From RFTU01 sp046094505 (GTDB lineage Bacteria > Pseudomonadota > Gammaproteobacteria > Burkholderiales > Burkholderiaceae_C): a DNA stretch of 44,446 nucleotides. Made by a program: the position numbers and the translations under genes. Below, one piece after another: positions 35,881 to 43,717 of this stretch. Position 1 is the stretch's first letter. Each line of letters starts with the position of its first letter. The stretch is taken from the NCBI GenBank assembly GCA_046094505.1, contig JBJTHN010000047.1:1-44446 (forward strand), written 5' to 3'. Below the pieces are notes generated by a model that saw nothing but the letters and a program-made list of their open reading frames with translations, did not search any database and was not told the origin of the DNA.

Positions 35881-38550
35881 TCAAGCGCGCTCGGCCACCC
35901 AGGCCTGAACCGAGCCCAATGCCTTGGGCAACTGCGACGGGTCGGTGCCGCCAGCCATGGCCATGTCGGGCTTGCCGCCGCCCTTGCCGCCCACCTGCTG
36001 GGCCACAAAGCTCACCAAGTCGCCGGCCTTCACGCGGCCCACGCTGTCAGCGGTCACGCCGGCAGCCAGCTGAACCTTGCCACCGTCCACGGCCGCCAAC
36101 ACGATGGCCGCGGTCTTGAGCTTGTCCTTGAGCTTGTCCAGGGTCTCGCGCAGGGTCTTGGCATCGGCCCCGTCCAGCACCGCGGCCAACACCTTCAGGC
36201 CCTTGACGTCTACCGCCTGCGCGACCAATTCATCGCCCTGGGCCGACGCCAGCTTGCCCTTGAGGGCGGCCACTTCCTTTTCCAAGGCCCTGACCTGCTC
36301 CAGCACGGCCGCGGCGCGCGCGGGCACGTCACTGGCGGCCACCTTCATGGTGCCTGCGGTGTGCGCCAAGGTGCCTTCCAACTGCTGCAGGTAGGCCAAG
36401 GCCTTCTCACCGCACACGGCTTCCACCCGTCGAATGCCGGCGGCCACGCCACCTTCGGAGACGATCTTGAACAGCCCGATATCGCCCGTGCGCTGCACAT
36501 GGGTGCCGCCGCACAGCTCACGGCTGCTGCCAATGTCCAACACGCGCACCGTGTCGCCGTACTTCTCACCAAAGAGCATCATCGCGCCCACCTTCTGGGC
36601 TTCTTCGATGGGCATGACCCGCGCCTGCGCGGCGGCATTGGCCAGCACTTCTGCATTCACGATGGCCTCGACGCGTGCCATCTGCTCCACCGTCATGGCT
36701 TCGTTGTGGGCGAAGTCAAAACGGGTGCGATCGGCGTTCACAAGCGAGCCCTTTTGCTGCACATGCGCGCCCAGCACCTCCCGCAGGGCCTTGTGCATCA
36801 AGTGGGTGGCGCTGTGGTGGCGCACGGTGTGCGCGCGCTGCGCCGCATCCACGCGCGCCGTGAACCGGTCACCGACGCGAATCTCGCCTTCCAGGACCCG
36901 GCCGTGGTGGCCGAAGACCGCCGCCTGAATCTTGAGCGTGTCCTCCACCACCACCCGCGTGCTGGCGTTGCGCAGCTCACCGCTGTCACCGGCCTGTCCA
37001 CCGCTCTCAGCATAGAAGGGCGTGTGATCCAAGACCACCACCACGTCTTCGCCAGCACGGGCCTGCTGCACGGGGCTGCCGTCCACATACAGGGCGGTCA
37101 CGTGGCTGGTTTCGCACACCAAGTGCTCGTAGCCATGAAAGGCCGTGTCGGCACCGCTGTACTCCAGGCCTTGCTGCATCTTGAACTTGCCCGCGGCGCG
37201 GGCCTGTTCGCGCTGGCGCTGCATGGCCGCGTTGAACCCCGCCTCATCCACCTTCACACCGCGCTCGCGGCACACGTCGGCGGTGAGGTCCAGCGGGAAG
37301 CCATAGGTGTCGTGCAACTTGAAGGCCGTGTCACCGTCCAGCACCGCCACCGCGGACGCGGTACCCGGCGCACCGGCCGTGCCGCCCAGGGCAGCATCCA
37401 GGATTTCCATGCCGTTGGCGATCGTCTGGAAGAAACGCTCTTCTTCCTGTCGCAACACCTCGGTCACGCGGGCTGCAGCCTGGCGCAGCTCGGGGTAGGC
37501 CTGGCCCATGGTCTGGTCCAAAGCCGCCACCAGGTGGTGGAAGAAGGGCTTGCGCGCGCCCAGCTTGTAACCGTGGCGAATGGCGCGCCGGGCAATGCGG
37601 CGAAGCACATAGCCACGGCCTTCGTTACCCGGAATCACCCCATCCACGATGGTGAAAGAGCAGGCCCGGATGTGGTCGGCGATCACCTTCAACGAGGGCG
37701 ACTCCGCGTCGCAGCCGCCGGGGGCTGCAGCCGCGCCACCGGCGGCATCCACCGCCACCTTGGCCGCCTTGAGCAGGTGCACGAAGGTGTCGATTTCGTA
37801 GTTGCCGTGCACGTGTTGCAACACCGCGGCGATGCGCTCCAGCCCCATGCCGGTGTCCACGCTGGGCTTGGGCAAGGGGTGCATGACGCCGTCTTCCGTG
37901 CGGTTGAACTGCATGAAGACGTTGTTCCAGATCTCGATGTAGCGGTCGCCATCCTCATCGGGGCTGCCCGGGGGGCCGCCGGGGATCTCCGGCCCGTGGT
38001 CGTAGAAGATCTCGGTGCAAGGACCGCAGGGGCCGGTGTCGCCCATCATCCAAAAGTTGTCGCTGGCGTAGCGCGCGCCCTTGTTGTCACCGATGCGCAC
38101 GATCCGCTCAGCCGGCACGCCCACCTGTTTGTTCCAGATTTCGTAGGCTTCATCGTCCTCGGCATACACCGTCACCCACAGCTTGTCCTTGGGCAACTTG
38201 AAGACTTCGGTCAGCAGTTCCCAGGCATAGCTGATGGCGTCCTTCTTGAAGTAGTCACCGAAGCTGAAGTTGCCCAGCATCTCAAAGAACGTATGGTGAC
38301 GTGCGGTGTAGCCCACGTTCTCCAAGTCGTTGTGCTTGCCGCCAGCCCGGATGCACTTCTGCGCCGTGGTGGCACGGGTGTAGGGGCGCTTGTCGAAGCC
38401 CAGGAACACGTCCTTGAACTGGTTCATGCCGGCATTGGTGAACAACAGCGTGGGGTCGTCTCCCGGCACCACCGGGCTGGAGGCCACGATGGTGTGTCCC
38501 TTGGACTCGAAGAACTTCAGGAAGGCGTTGCGGATTTCAGCGGCGTTCAT
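35881..38550 (-). CDS. alaS: Alanyl-tRNA synthetase
   Basis: The 889-residue enzyme charges tRNA-Ala and clears wrongly made Ser-tRNA and Gly-tRNA. The class II catalytic core includes FFESKGHTIVASSPVVPGDD (motif 1 region), TLLFTNAGMNQFKD and RHHTFFEMLGNFSFGDYF (motif 2). The editing domain has HHSATHLMHKAL and the zinc site SSRELCGGTHV. The C-Ala domain (after about residue 740) is followed by the GGGKPDMAMAGG motif near the C-terminus. The length fits the family (E. coli has 876). A good -10 lies 33 bases upstream of the ATG. Confidence 0.97.
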   Translation of the reverse strand: MNAAEIRNAFLKFFESKGHTIVASSPVVPGDDPTLLFTNAGMNQFKDVFLGFDKRPYTRATTAQKCIRAGGKHNDLENVGYTARHHTFFEMLGNFSFGDYFKKDAISYAWELLTEVFKLPKDKLWVTVYAEDDEAYEIWNKQVGVPAERIVRIGDNKGARYASDNFWMMGDTGPCGPCTEIFYDHGPEIPGGPPGSPDEDGDRYIEIWNNVFMQFNRTEDGVMHPLPKPSVDTGMGLERIAAVLQHVHGNYEIDTFVHLLKAAKVAVDAAGGAAAAPGGCDAESPSLKVIADHIRACSFTIVDGVIPGNEGRGYVLRRIARRAIRHGYKLGARKPFFHHLVAALDQTMGQAYPELRQAAARVTEVLRQEEERFFQTIANGMEILDAALGGTAGAPGTASAVAVLDGDTAFKLHDTYGFPLDLTADVCRERGVKVDEAGFNAAMQRQREQARAAGKFKMQQGLEYSGADTAFHGYEHLVCETSHVTALYVDGSPVQQARAGEDVVVVLDHTPFYAESGGQAGDSGELRNASTRVVVEDTLKIQAAVFGHHGRVLEGEIRVGDRFTARVDAAQRAHTVRHHSATHLMHKALREVLGAHVQQKGSLVNADRTRFDFAHNEAMTVEQMARVEAIVNAEVLANAAAQARVMPIEEAQKVGAMMLFGEKYGDTVRVLDIGSSRELCGGTHVQRTGDIGLFKIVSEGGVAAGIRRVEAVCGEKALAYLQQLEGTLAHTAGTMKVAASDVPARAAAVLEQVRALEKEVAALKGKLASAQGDELVAQAVDVKGLKVLAAVLDGADAKTLRETLDKLKDKLKTAAIVLAAVDGGKVQLAAGVTADSVGRVKAGDLVSFVAQQVGGKGGGKPDMAMAGGTDPSQLPKALGSVQAWVAERA

Positions 38551-38582
38551 GCGCGTGCGGGGCGGTTTGGCAAAACTTTTTG

Positions 38583-38610
38583 ATTATAGGAAGCGGCCTG
38601 TCTGGAAAGC
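38583..38610 (-). promoter_or_regulatory. Likely alaS promoter
   Basis: A perfect TATAAT -10 hexamer on the minus strand (38583-38588) lies about 33 bases upstream of the alaS ATG. A weak -35 (GCTTTC, 38605-38610) is 16 bases before it. The implied leader is about 26 bases long. Confidence 0.5.
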
Positions 38611-38702
38611 GGCCGGCTCAGGCCATGCCCCCGTTTCTGCAGCCCGGGCCGGAATACCCGAAACTTCAGCGTTAAGCCTCTTACCTGCCCCGAGGAGCCC
38701 CC

Positions 38703-40181
38703 ATGGACATGAAACACTCCCCACTGGCGCTGTTGAACGACGCCGCGCTGCTTCGCACCGGCGCCTTGATCAACGGGCAATGGACCGCCCTGCCCCAGCG
38801 CTTCGCCGTGTGTGACCCGGCCACGGGCCTGGAACTGGCCCAGGTGGACAACGCTGGGCCCGAGCATGCCCAGCAGGCCATTGCGGCCGCGAACGCCGCA
38901 TGGCCCGCCTGGCGCGCCAAGCCGGCCAAGGAGCGCGCCGCCATCCTGATGAGGTGGTTCCACCTGATCCTTCAACACACGGACGACTTGGCGCGCATCA
39001 TGACGGCCGAACAGGGCAAACCCCTGGCCGAAGCCAAGGGCGAGGTGGCCTACGGGGCCAGCTTCATCGAGTGGTTTGCCGAAGAGGCCAAGCGGGTGTA
39101 CGGGGAGACCGTTCCCAGCACCGACCCAAACAAGCGGGTGTTGGTGCTCAAGCAGCCCATCGGCGTGTGCGCGGCCATCACACCCTGGAACTTTCCGATT
39201 GCGATGATCACGCGAAAGGTGGCGCCGGCCCTGGCCGCCGGCTGTCCGGTGGTGATCAAGCCGGCCGAACAAACCCCGCTGTCGGCCCTGGCCGTGGCCG
39301 AGCTGGCACAGCGCGCGGGAATGCCCGCGGGCGTGCTCAACCTGCTGCCGGCCGATGCGCAGCGCTCGGTGGCCATTGGACATGTGCTGTGTGAATCGGA
39401 TGTGGTGCGGCACCTGTCCTTCACGGGCTCCACCGAAGTCGGCCGCATCCTGATGCAGCAATGCGCCCCCACCATCAAGAAGCTCAGCCTGGAGCTCGGT
39501 GGCAACGCGCCGTTCATTGTGTTTGACGACGCCGACCTGGACAGCGCTGTTGAAGGCGCGATGGTCAGCAAGTACCGCAACGCCGGCCAAACCTGCGTGT
39601 GCGCCAACCGTTTGTATGTGCAAGACGGGGTGTACGACGCCTTTGTGGCCAAGCTGGCCGAGAAGGCCAAGGCAATCCAGGTGGGCAATGGCTTCGCGGC
39701 CGGCATCACCCAAGGCCCCTTGATCGACGACCAGGCCATCGCCAAGGTGGAAGCGCATGTGGCCGACGCGCTGGCCAAGGGGGCCACCCTGGTGGTGGGC
39801 GGCCAACGCACCGGCGAACGCTTCTACACCCCCACGGTTCTGGCCAATGTGACAGCCGATATGCGCTGCGCCCGCGAAGAAACCTTTGGCCCGGTAGCGC
39901 CGGTGTTCCGCTTCAAGACCGAGGCTGAGGCGATCGAGTTGGCCAACAGCACCGAGTTTGGCCTGGCCGCCTACTTCTACAGCCGTGACATGGGCCGCAT
40001 CTTCCGCGTCGCCGAGAGCCTGGAAAGCGGGATGGTGGGCATCAACACCGGCATCATCTCGGCCGCCGAGGTGCCCTTTGGCGGCGTGAAGCAATCGGGT
40101 CTGGGCCGCGAGGGCTCTCGCCACGGCATCGAGGACTATGTCGAGATGAAGTACCTGTGCATCGGGGACGTGCTGAAGTGA
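38703..40181 (+). CDS. gabD: Succinate-semialdehyde dehydrogenase
   Basis: The 492-residue aldehyde dehydrogenase oxidises succinate semialdehyde to succinate, the exit step of GABA breakdown. Family features are TPWNFPIAMITRKVAPALAA, the coenzyme loop SFTGSTEVGR, the catalytic Glu in LELGGNAPF and the catalytic Cys298 in NAGQTCVCANR. Two cysteines two apart in this last motif are typical of GabD and can form a redox-regulated disulfide. GAGGAG lies 5 bases before the ATG. No GABA aminotransferase is in the window. Its stop TGA overlaps the GTG start of the SUMF1 gene (GTGA), so the two are probably co-translated. Glutarate semialdehyde is an alternative substrate. Confidence 0.93.
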   Translation: MDMKHSPLALLNDAALLRTGALINGQWTALPQRFAVCDPATGLELAQVDNAGPEHAQQAIAAANAAWPAWRAKPAKERAAILMRWFHLILQHTDDLARIMTAEQGKPLAEAKGEVAYGASFIEWFAEEAKRVYGETVPSTDPNKRVLVLKQPIGVCAAITPWNFPIAMITRKVAPALAAGCPVVIKPAEQTPLSALAVAELAQRAGMPAGVLNLLPADAQRSVAIGHVLCESDVVRHLSFTGSTEVGRILMQQCAPTIKKLSLELGGNAPFIVFDDADLDSAVEGAMVSKYRNAGQTCVCANRLYVQDGVYDAFVAKLAEKAKAIQVGNGFAAGITQGPLIDDQAIAKVEAHVADALAKGATLVVGGQRTGERFYTPTVLANVTADMRCAREETFGPVAPVFRFKTEAEAIELANSTEFGLAAYFYSRDMGRIFRVAESLESGMVGINTGIISAAEVPFGGVKQSGLGREGSRHGIEDYVEMKYLCIGDVLK

Positions 40182-40960
40182 CGTTCGGGTCTGCAGCCCT
40201 TGCTCACCGGGTGGGGCCCTGGCGGATCGCAGCCGGCGCGGTGGGCTCGGCCGCGGTATGGGCCACGCTGGCTGCGGCCGCCATGCCGACCGCCGATATG
40301 CAGGCCGTTGGCCGCTTCGAGATCGACCGCACCGAGGTCACGATTGGCGCCTTTCGCGCCTTCGTGCAGGCCACCGGCATGCGCACCAAGGCCGAACGCG
40401 AAGGCGGCAGCCTGATCTACGAAGCCGGTTGGGAAAAGCGCGCCGGCTGGTCTTGGCAAGCCCCCTATGGCACGCCCGGTGCCGCCCAAGAACCGGCCGT
40501 TCACATCACGCACGGCGAGGCGCAGGCCTACTGCCGCTGGGCCGGCAAACGCCTGCCCACCGAGGCGGAATGGCGGGAAGCCGCCTACACCGAGCGCCGG
40601 GCGCAGCCCCCCGCACCCTTCGTGCAAGGCAAGACCTATCCCTACCCCACCGGGGACACCCCAAAGGGCGCGAATTGCCTAGGCGACTGTGGAAACACCG
40701 CAGCCGCCGTGTCGCACGCCGTGACCTCGCGCGGGCGAGGACATGCGCCGGTGGGCACCACCCTTGCGGGCGTCAATGGCCTCTACGACATGGGCGCGAA
40801 CGCCTGGGAGTGGGTCGACGGCGGCCCGGGGCCTGAGCAACCCACGATGGGCGGGTCTTGGTGGTACGGCGCAGGGCCCATGCACCGTGATCACCGCGCC
40901 ACCAAAGCAGCCGACCTCAGCGTGGTCTACATTGGCTTTCGCTGCGCACGCAGCCGCTGA
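40178..40960 (+). CDS. Secreted SUMF1/FGE-domain protein lacking the catalytic cysteines
   Basis: The 260-residue protein begins at a GTG (40178) that overlaps the gabD stop. A basic N-terminus and a hydrophobic Ala-rich stretch (about residues 15-36) look like a signal peptide, so the domain is probably periplasmic. The SUMF1 fold is shown by RFEIDRTEVTIGAFRAFVQA, HGEAQAYCRWAGKRLPTEAE, GLYDMGANAWEWVDGG and the ending YIGFRCARS. True formylglycine-generating enzymes have a copper-binding Cys pair after the GGS motif; here the equivalent stretch is GGSWWYGAGPMHRDH, with Tyr and Met in their place by my alignment. Sulfatase activation is thus unlikely, and no sulfatase gene is nearby. A binding or accessory role is possible. 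Confidence 0.85.
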   Translation: MTFGSAALAHRVGPWRIAAGAVGSAAVWATLAAAAMPTADMQAVGRFEIDRTEVTIGAFRAFVQATGMRTKAEREGGSLIYEAGWEKRAGWSWQAPYGTPGAAQEPAVHITHGEAQAYCRWAGKRLPTEAEWREAAYTERRAQPPAPFVQGKTYPYPTGDTPKGANCLGDCGNTAAAVSHAVTSRGRGHAPVGTTLAGVNGLYDMGANAWEWVDGGPGPEQPTMGGSWWYGAGPMHRDHRATKAADLSVVYIGFRCARSR

Positions 40961-40983
40961 CGTAGCCGCTGACATAGCCGCTG
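40952..40983. repeat. 12-base tandem repeat over the SUMF1 gene stop
   Basis: Units AGCCGCTGACGT (40952), AGCCGCTGACAT (40964) and a partial AGCCGCTG (40976) follow one another. The TGA in the first unit is the stop codon. Confidence 0.75.
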
Positions 40984-41004
40984 CAGCACCCGCTACGGGC
41001 GCAC

Positions 41005-42126
41005 TCAGCCCGCCGCCACGCGCTGCGCAATGGCCTGTCCCACCTCGGTGGTGCTGGCCGTACCGCCCAGGTCTGGCGTGTGCGGCCCTGAACGAATCAC
41101 GTCTTCAATGGCCTTGACGATGGCCTCTGCCGCTTGGGCCTGCCCCAAAAACTCCAGCATCATCGCGCCCGACCAGATCATGCCAATCGGGTTGGCAATG
41201 CCGCGGCCGTAGATGTCCGGTGCCGAGCCGTGCACCGGCTCAAACAGCGAAGGAAAGTTCCGCTCAGGGTTGAGGTTGGCTGAAGGCGCAATGCCGATCG
41301 TTCCCGTCGTGGCAGGCCCCAGGTCGGACAAGATGTCGCCAAACAGGTTGGTCGCGGCAATCACATCGAATCGATCGGGCTGCAACACCAAGCGCGCGCT
41401 CATGATGTCGATGTGATGGGCCTGCATGGCCACATCCGGATAGTGCTTGGACATCTCGCGGCACCGCCCATCCCACCAGGGCATGCTGATGGCGATGCCG
41501 TTGCTCTTGGTGGCCAAGTCCAGCCGCTTGCGGGGTCGGCTGCGCGCCAACTCAAAGGCAAACTTCAACAAGCGGTCGGACCCTCGACGGGTGAACACGC
41601 TCTCCTGGATCACGAACTCACGGTCGGTGCCCTCGAACATCACCCCGCCGGCCGAGGTGTATTCCCCTTCCGTGTTCTCGCGAACAATGAGGTAATCAAT
41701 CTCGCCGGGCTTGCGGCCGGCCAGCGGGCAGCGCAGGCCTTCGAACAAGCGCACGGGGCGCAGGTTGATGTACTGGTCGAATTCGCGCCGAAACTTCAGC
41801 AGCGAGCCCCACAGCGACACATGGTCGGGCACGGTATCGGGCCAACCCACCGCCCCAAAGTACAGGGCGTCCATGCCCTGCAGTTGCTGCTTCCAGTCAT
41901 CGGGCATCATGCTCCCGTGCTTAGCGTAATGGTCGCAACTGGCCCAGTCGATGGGTGTGAAGTCCAGCTGAAAACCAAAGCGCGCTTGTGCGGCCTCCAA
42001 CACCCGCAGGCCCTCGGGCATGACCTCCTTGCCGATGCCATCACCCGGGATGGCCGCAATCTTCAAGGCAGAGGACTGGGCCGGCAGGCGCGGCGCAGGG
42101 GGGGTGCGGGTCTCGGTTGTGTTCAT
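41005..42126 (-). CDS. dmlA: D-malate/tartrate dehydrogenase (decarboxylating)
   Basis: The 373-residue enzyme belongs to the beta-decarboxylating dehydrogenases (with LeuB and isocitrate dehydrogenase). It most closely recalls E. coli DmlA and the tartrate dehydrogenase TtuC. Shared features are IPGDGIGKEVMPEG, FGAVGWPDTVPDHVSLWGSL, EFDQYINLRPVRLFEG, VRENTEGEYT, the catalytic-Lys region ATKSNGIAISMPWWDGR, and the metal-binding NLFGDILSDLGPA. FEPVHGSAPDIYG binds NAD. The expected reaction is D-malate to pyruvate and CO2, with activity on tartrate possible. It starts at the ATG at 42126, divergent from the LeuC-like gene with about 58 bases between. The LysR-type activator that often sits beside dmlA is not in the window. 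Confidence 0.9.
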   Translation of the reverse strand: MNTTETRTPPAPRLPAQSSALKIAAIPGDGIGKEVMPEGLRVLEAAQARFGFQLDFTPIDWASCDHYAKHGSMMPDDWKQQLQGMDALYFGAVGWPDTVPDHVSLWGSLLKFRREFDQYINLRPVRLFEGLRCPLAGRKPGEIDYLIVRENTEGEYTSAGGVMFEGTDREFVIQESVFTRRGSDRLLKFAFELARSRPRKRLDLATKSNGIAISMPWWDGRCREMSKHYPDVAMQAHHIDIMSARLVLQPDRFDVIAATNLFGDILSDLGPATTGTIGIAPSANLNPERNFPSLFEPVHGSAPDIYGRGIANPIGMIWSGAMMLEFLGQAQAAEAIVKAIEDVIRSGPHTPDLGGTASTTEVGQAIAQRVAAG

Positions 42127-42184
42127 ACTGCCATTGTGCGCGCTGGACAGAAACCGAATCGGCTATCCTGGATTGCTCGTCCCT

Positions 42185-43717
42185 GTGCAAGCCAGCCGCG
42201 CCTGCCCTAGGATCTTGGCCACCGCAGTCCGCCACCCCGCTTTGACCCCTACAAGCCTACGCAAGCCCGGCGCAGCTCGAACCCTGGCCGGCAAGATCTG
42301 GCACCAGCATCTGGTGGCCGAGTGGGGCCACGGGCGCAGCCTGTTGCACATTGACCGGGTGTTTCTGCACGAACGCACCGGCCCCGCATTGCTGGCAGGG
42401 CTGGCCCAAGCCGGCCGCATTCCCCGCCACCCCGGGCGCGTCATCGGCATCACCGACCACATCGTCAGCACCCGCCCAGACCGGCTTACCCAGCAAGGTC
42501 CAGTGTTTGGCGAAGGCTTTCTGCGCGACTTCAGCCAACACGCCCAGGCGTCGGGCATCGAGTTGATCGACCTTCAGGATCCGCGCCAAGGCATCGTTCA
42601 CGTGGTGTCGGCCGAACAAGGGCTGGTGCTGCCCGGCATGACCGTGGTCTGCCCCGACAGCCACACCGGTACGCTGGGTGGCCTGGGTGCGCTGGCCTGG
42701 GGCATCGGCTCCACCGAGGGTGAACAAGCGGTGGCCACCCACACGCTCCTGCGCCCGCTTCCACGCCACATCCGGGTACAGCTGGATGGACGGCTGCCAG
42801 TGGGCGTTTATGCCAAAGACCTGATCCTGGCCCTCATCGCCCAGCACGGCGCGCGGGGCGGTCAGGATGCGGTGCTGGAGTTCAGTGGAACGGCCGTCGA
42901 GGAACTGGATGTCGAGGGACGCATGACGCTGTGCAACATGGCCGTGGAGTTCGGCGCCTGGACGGGCCTGGTGGCCCCCGACGATCAGACGCTGCAGTGG
43001 CTGGCCGGGCGCCCAGGCTGCCCCACCGGCCTCGACTGGGACCGCGCCGCACAAGCGTGGGGCCTGCTGACGAGCGACGACGCAGCCCCCTGGGACGCGC
43101 AGTTGCAGCTCAGGGCCACCGATCTGGAGCCTCAGGTGACCTGGGGTACCAGTGTGGACATGGGCGGCCCCTTGAGCCAAGCGGTACCGGATCCGGCCCG
43201 CGCACCGACCGCCGCCACACGGGCTGCCCAGGAGCGGGCCCTGGCCTATATGGACCTGCAAGCCGGCACGCCCATCAAGGGCCTGACCATCGATGCAGCC
43301 TTCATCGGTTCATGCACCAACAGCCGCCTGCCCGACCTGCGCGCTGCGGCGGCCGTGCTCCGGGGTCGCAAGGTCGCGCCGGGTATCAAGGCCTGGGTGG
43401 TGCCGGGCTCCATGCCGGTGCGCGAGGCGGCTGAAGCCGAGGGCCTGCACCGCATCTTCGAGGAGGCCGGCTTCGAATGGCGGGCCAGCGGCTGCTCGCT
43501 GTGCTTTTATGCCGGAGGTGAGAACCTGGGACCGGCTCGGCGCGTCATCAGCAGCACCAACCGAAACTTTGAGGGTCGGCAGGGCCCAGGCGTTCGCACC
43601 CACCTGGCCAGTCCCGCCACCGTGGCCGCCTCGGCGGTGGCTGGCTGCATCGCCGACCCGCGTCCCTACTTGGCCGCCTCCGAGAGCATCCGCTTGAGTC
43701 ACGGAGCTCACCCATGA
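42185..43717 (+). CDS. leuC: LeuC-type hydratase large subunit
   Basis: The protein belongs to the aconitase superfamily and is shaped like the large subunit of 3-isopropylmalate dehydratase. Conserved parts are ARTLAGKIWHQHLV, GMTVVCPDSHTGTLGGLGAL, EGRMTLCNMAVEFGA, VTWGTSVDMGG, and IGSCTNSRLPDLRAAA. The 4Fe-4S cysteines are in IGSCTNSR and SGCSLCFY, and NRNFEGRQG binds substrate phosphate-like groups. After the last cluster Cys it has FYAGGENLGPARR, unlike the usual LAMN-DRLNPGERC stretch, so it may be a paralogue with another substrate. The start is uncertain: GTG 42185, TTG 42215 or TTG 42242, none with a good ribosome site; family similarity begins near 42284. It overlaps leuD by ATGA. 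Confidence 0.85.
   Translation: MQASRACPRILATAVRHPALTPTSLRKPGAARTLAGKIWHQHLVAEWGHGRSLLHIDRVFLHERTGPALLAGLAQAGRIPRHPGRVIGITDHIVSTRPDRLTQQGPVFGEGFLRDFSQHAQASGIELIDLQDPRQGIVHVVSAEQGLVLPGMTVVCPDSHTGTLGGLGALAWGIGSTEGEQAVATHTLLRPLPRHIRVQLDGRLPVGVYAKDLILALIAQHGARGGQDAVLEFSGTAVEELDVEGRMTLCNMAVEFGAWTGLVAPDDQTLQWLAGRPGCPTGLDWDRAAQAWGLLTSDDAAPWDAQLQLRATDLEPQVTWGTSVDMGGPLSQAVPDPARAPTAATRAAQERALAYMDLQAGTPIKGLTIDAAFIGSCTNSRLPDLRAAAAVLRGRKVAPGIKAWVVPGSMPVREAAEAEGLHRIFEEAGFEWRASGCSLCFYAGGENLGPARRVISSTNRNFEGRQGPGVRTHLASPATVAASAVAGCIADPRPYLAASESIRLSHGAHP

Noticed and set aside
34567..38583. A 1338-codon open frame on the plus strand
   Set aside because: It lies antisense to alaS, coaBC and dut, which have full family motifs. 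The product is His/Gln/Arg-rich with no recognisable domain, as expected for the shadow of high-GC codon use.
38547..40124. A 525-codon open frame opposite gabD
   Set aside because: gabD has all catalytic residues; the antisense product has no family character.
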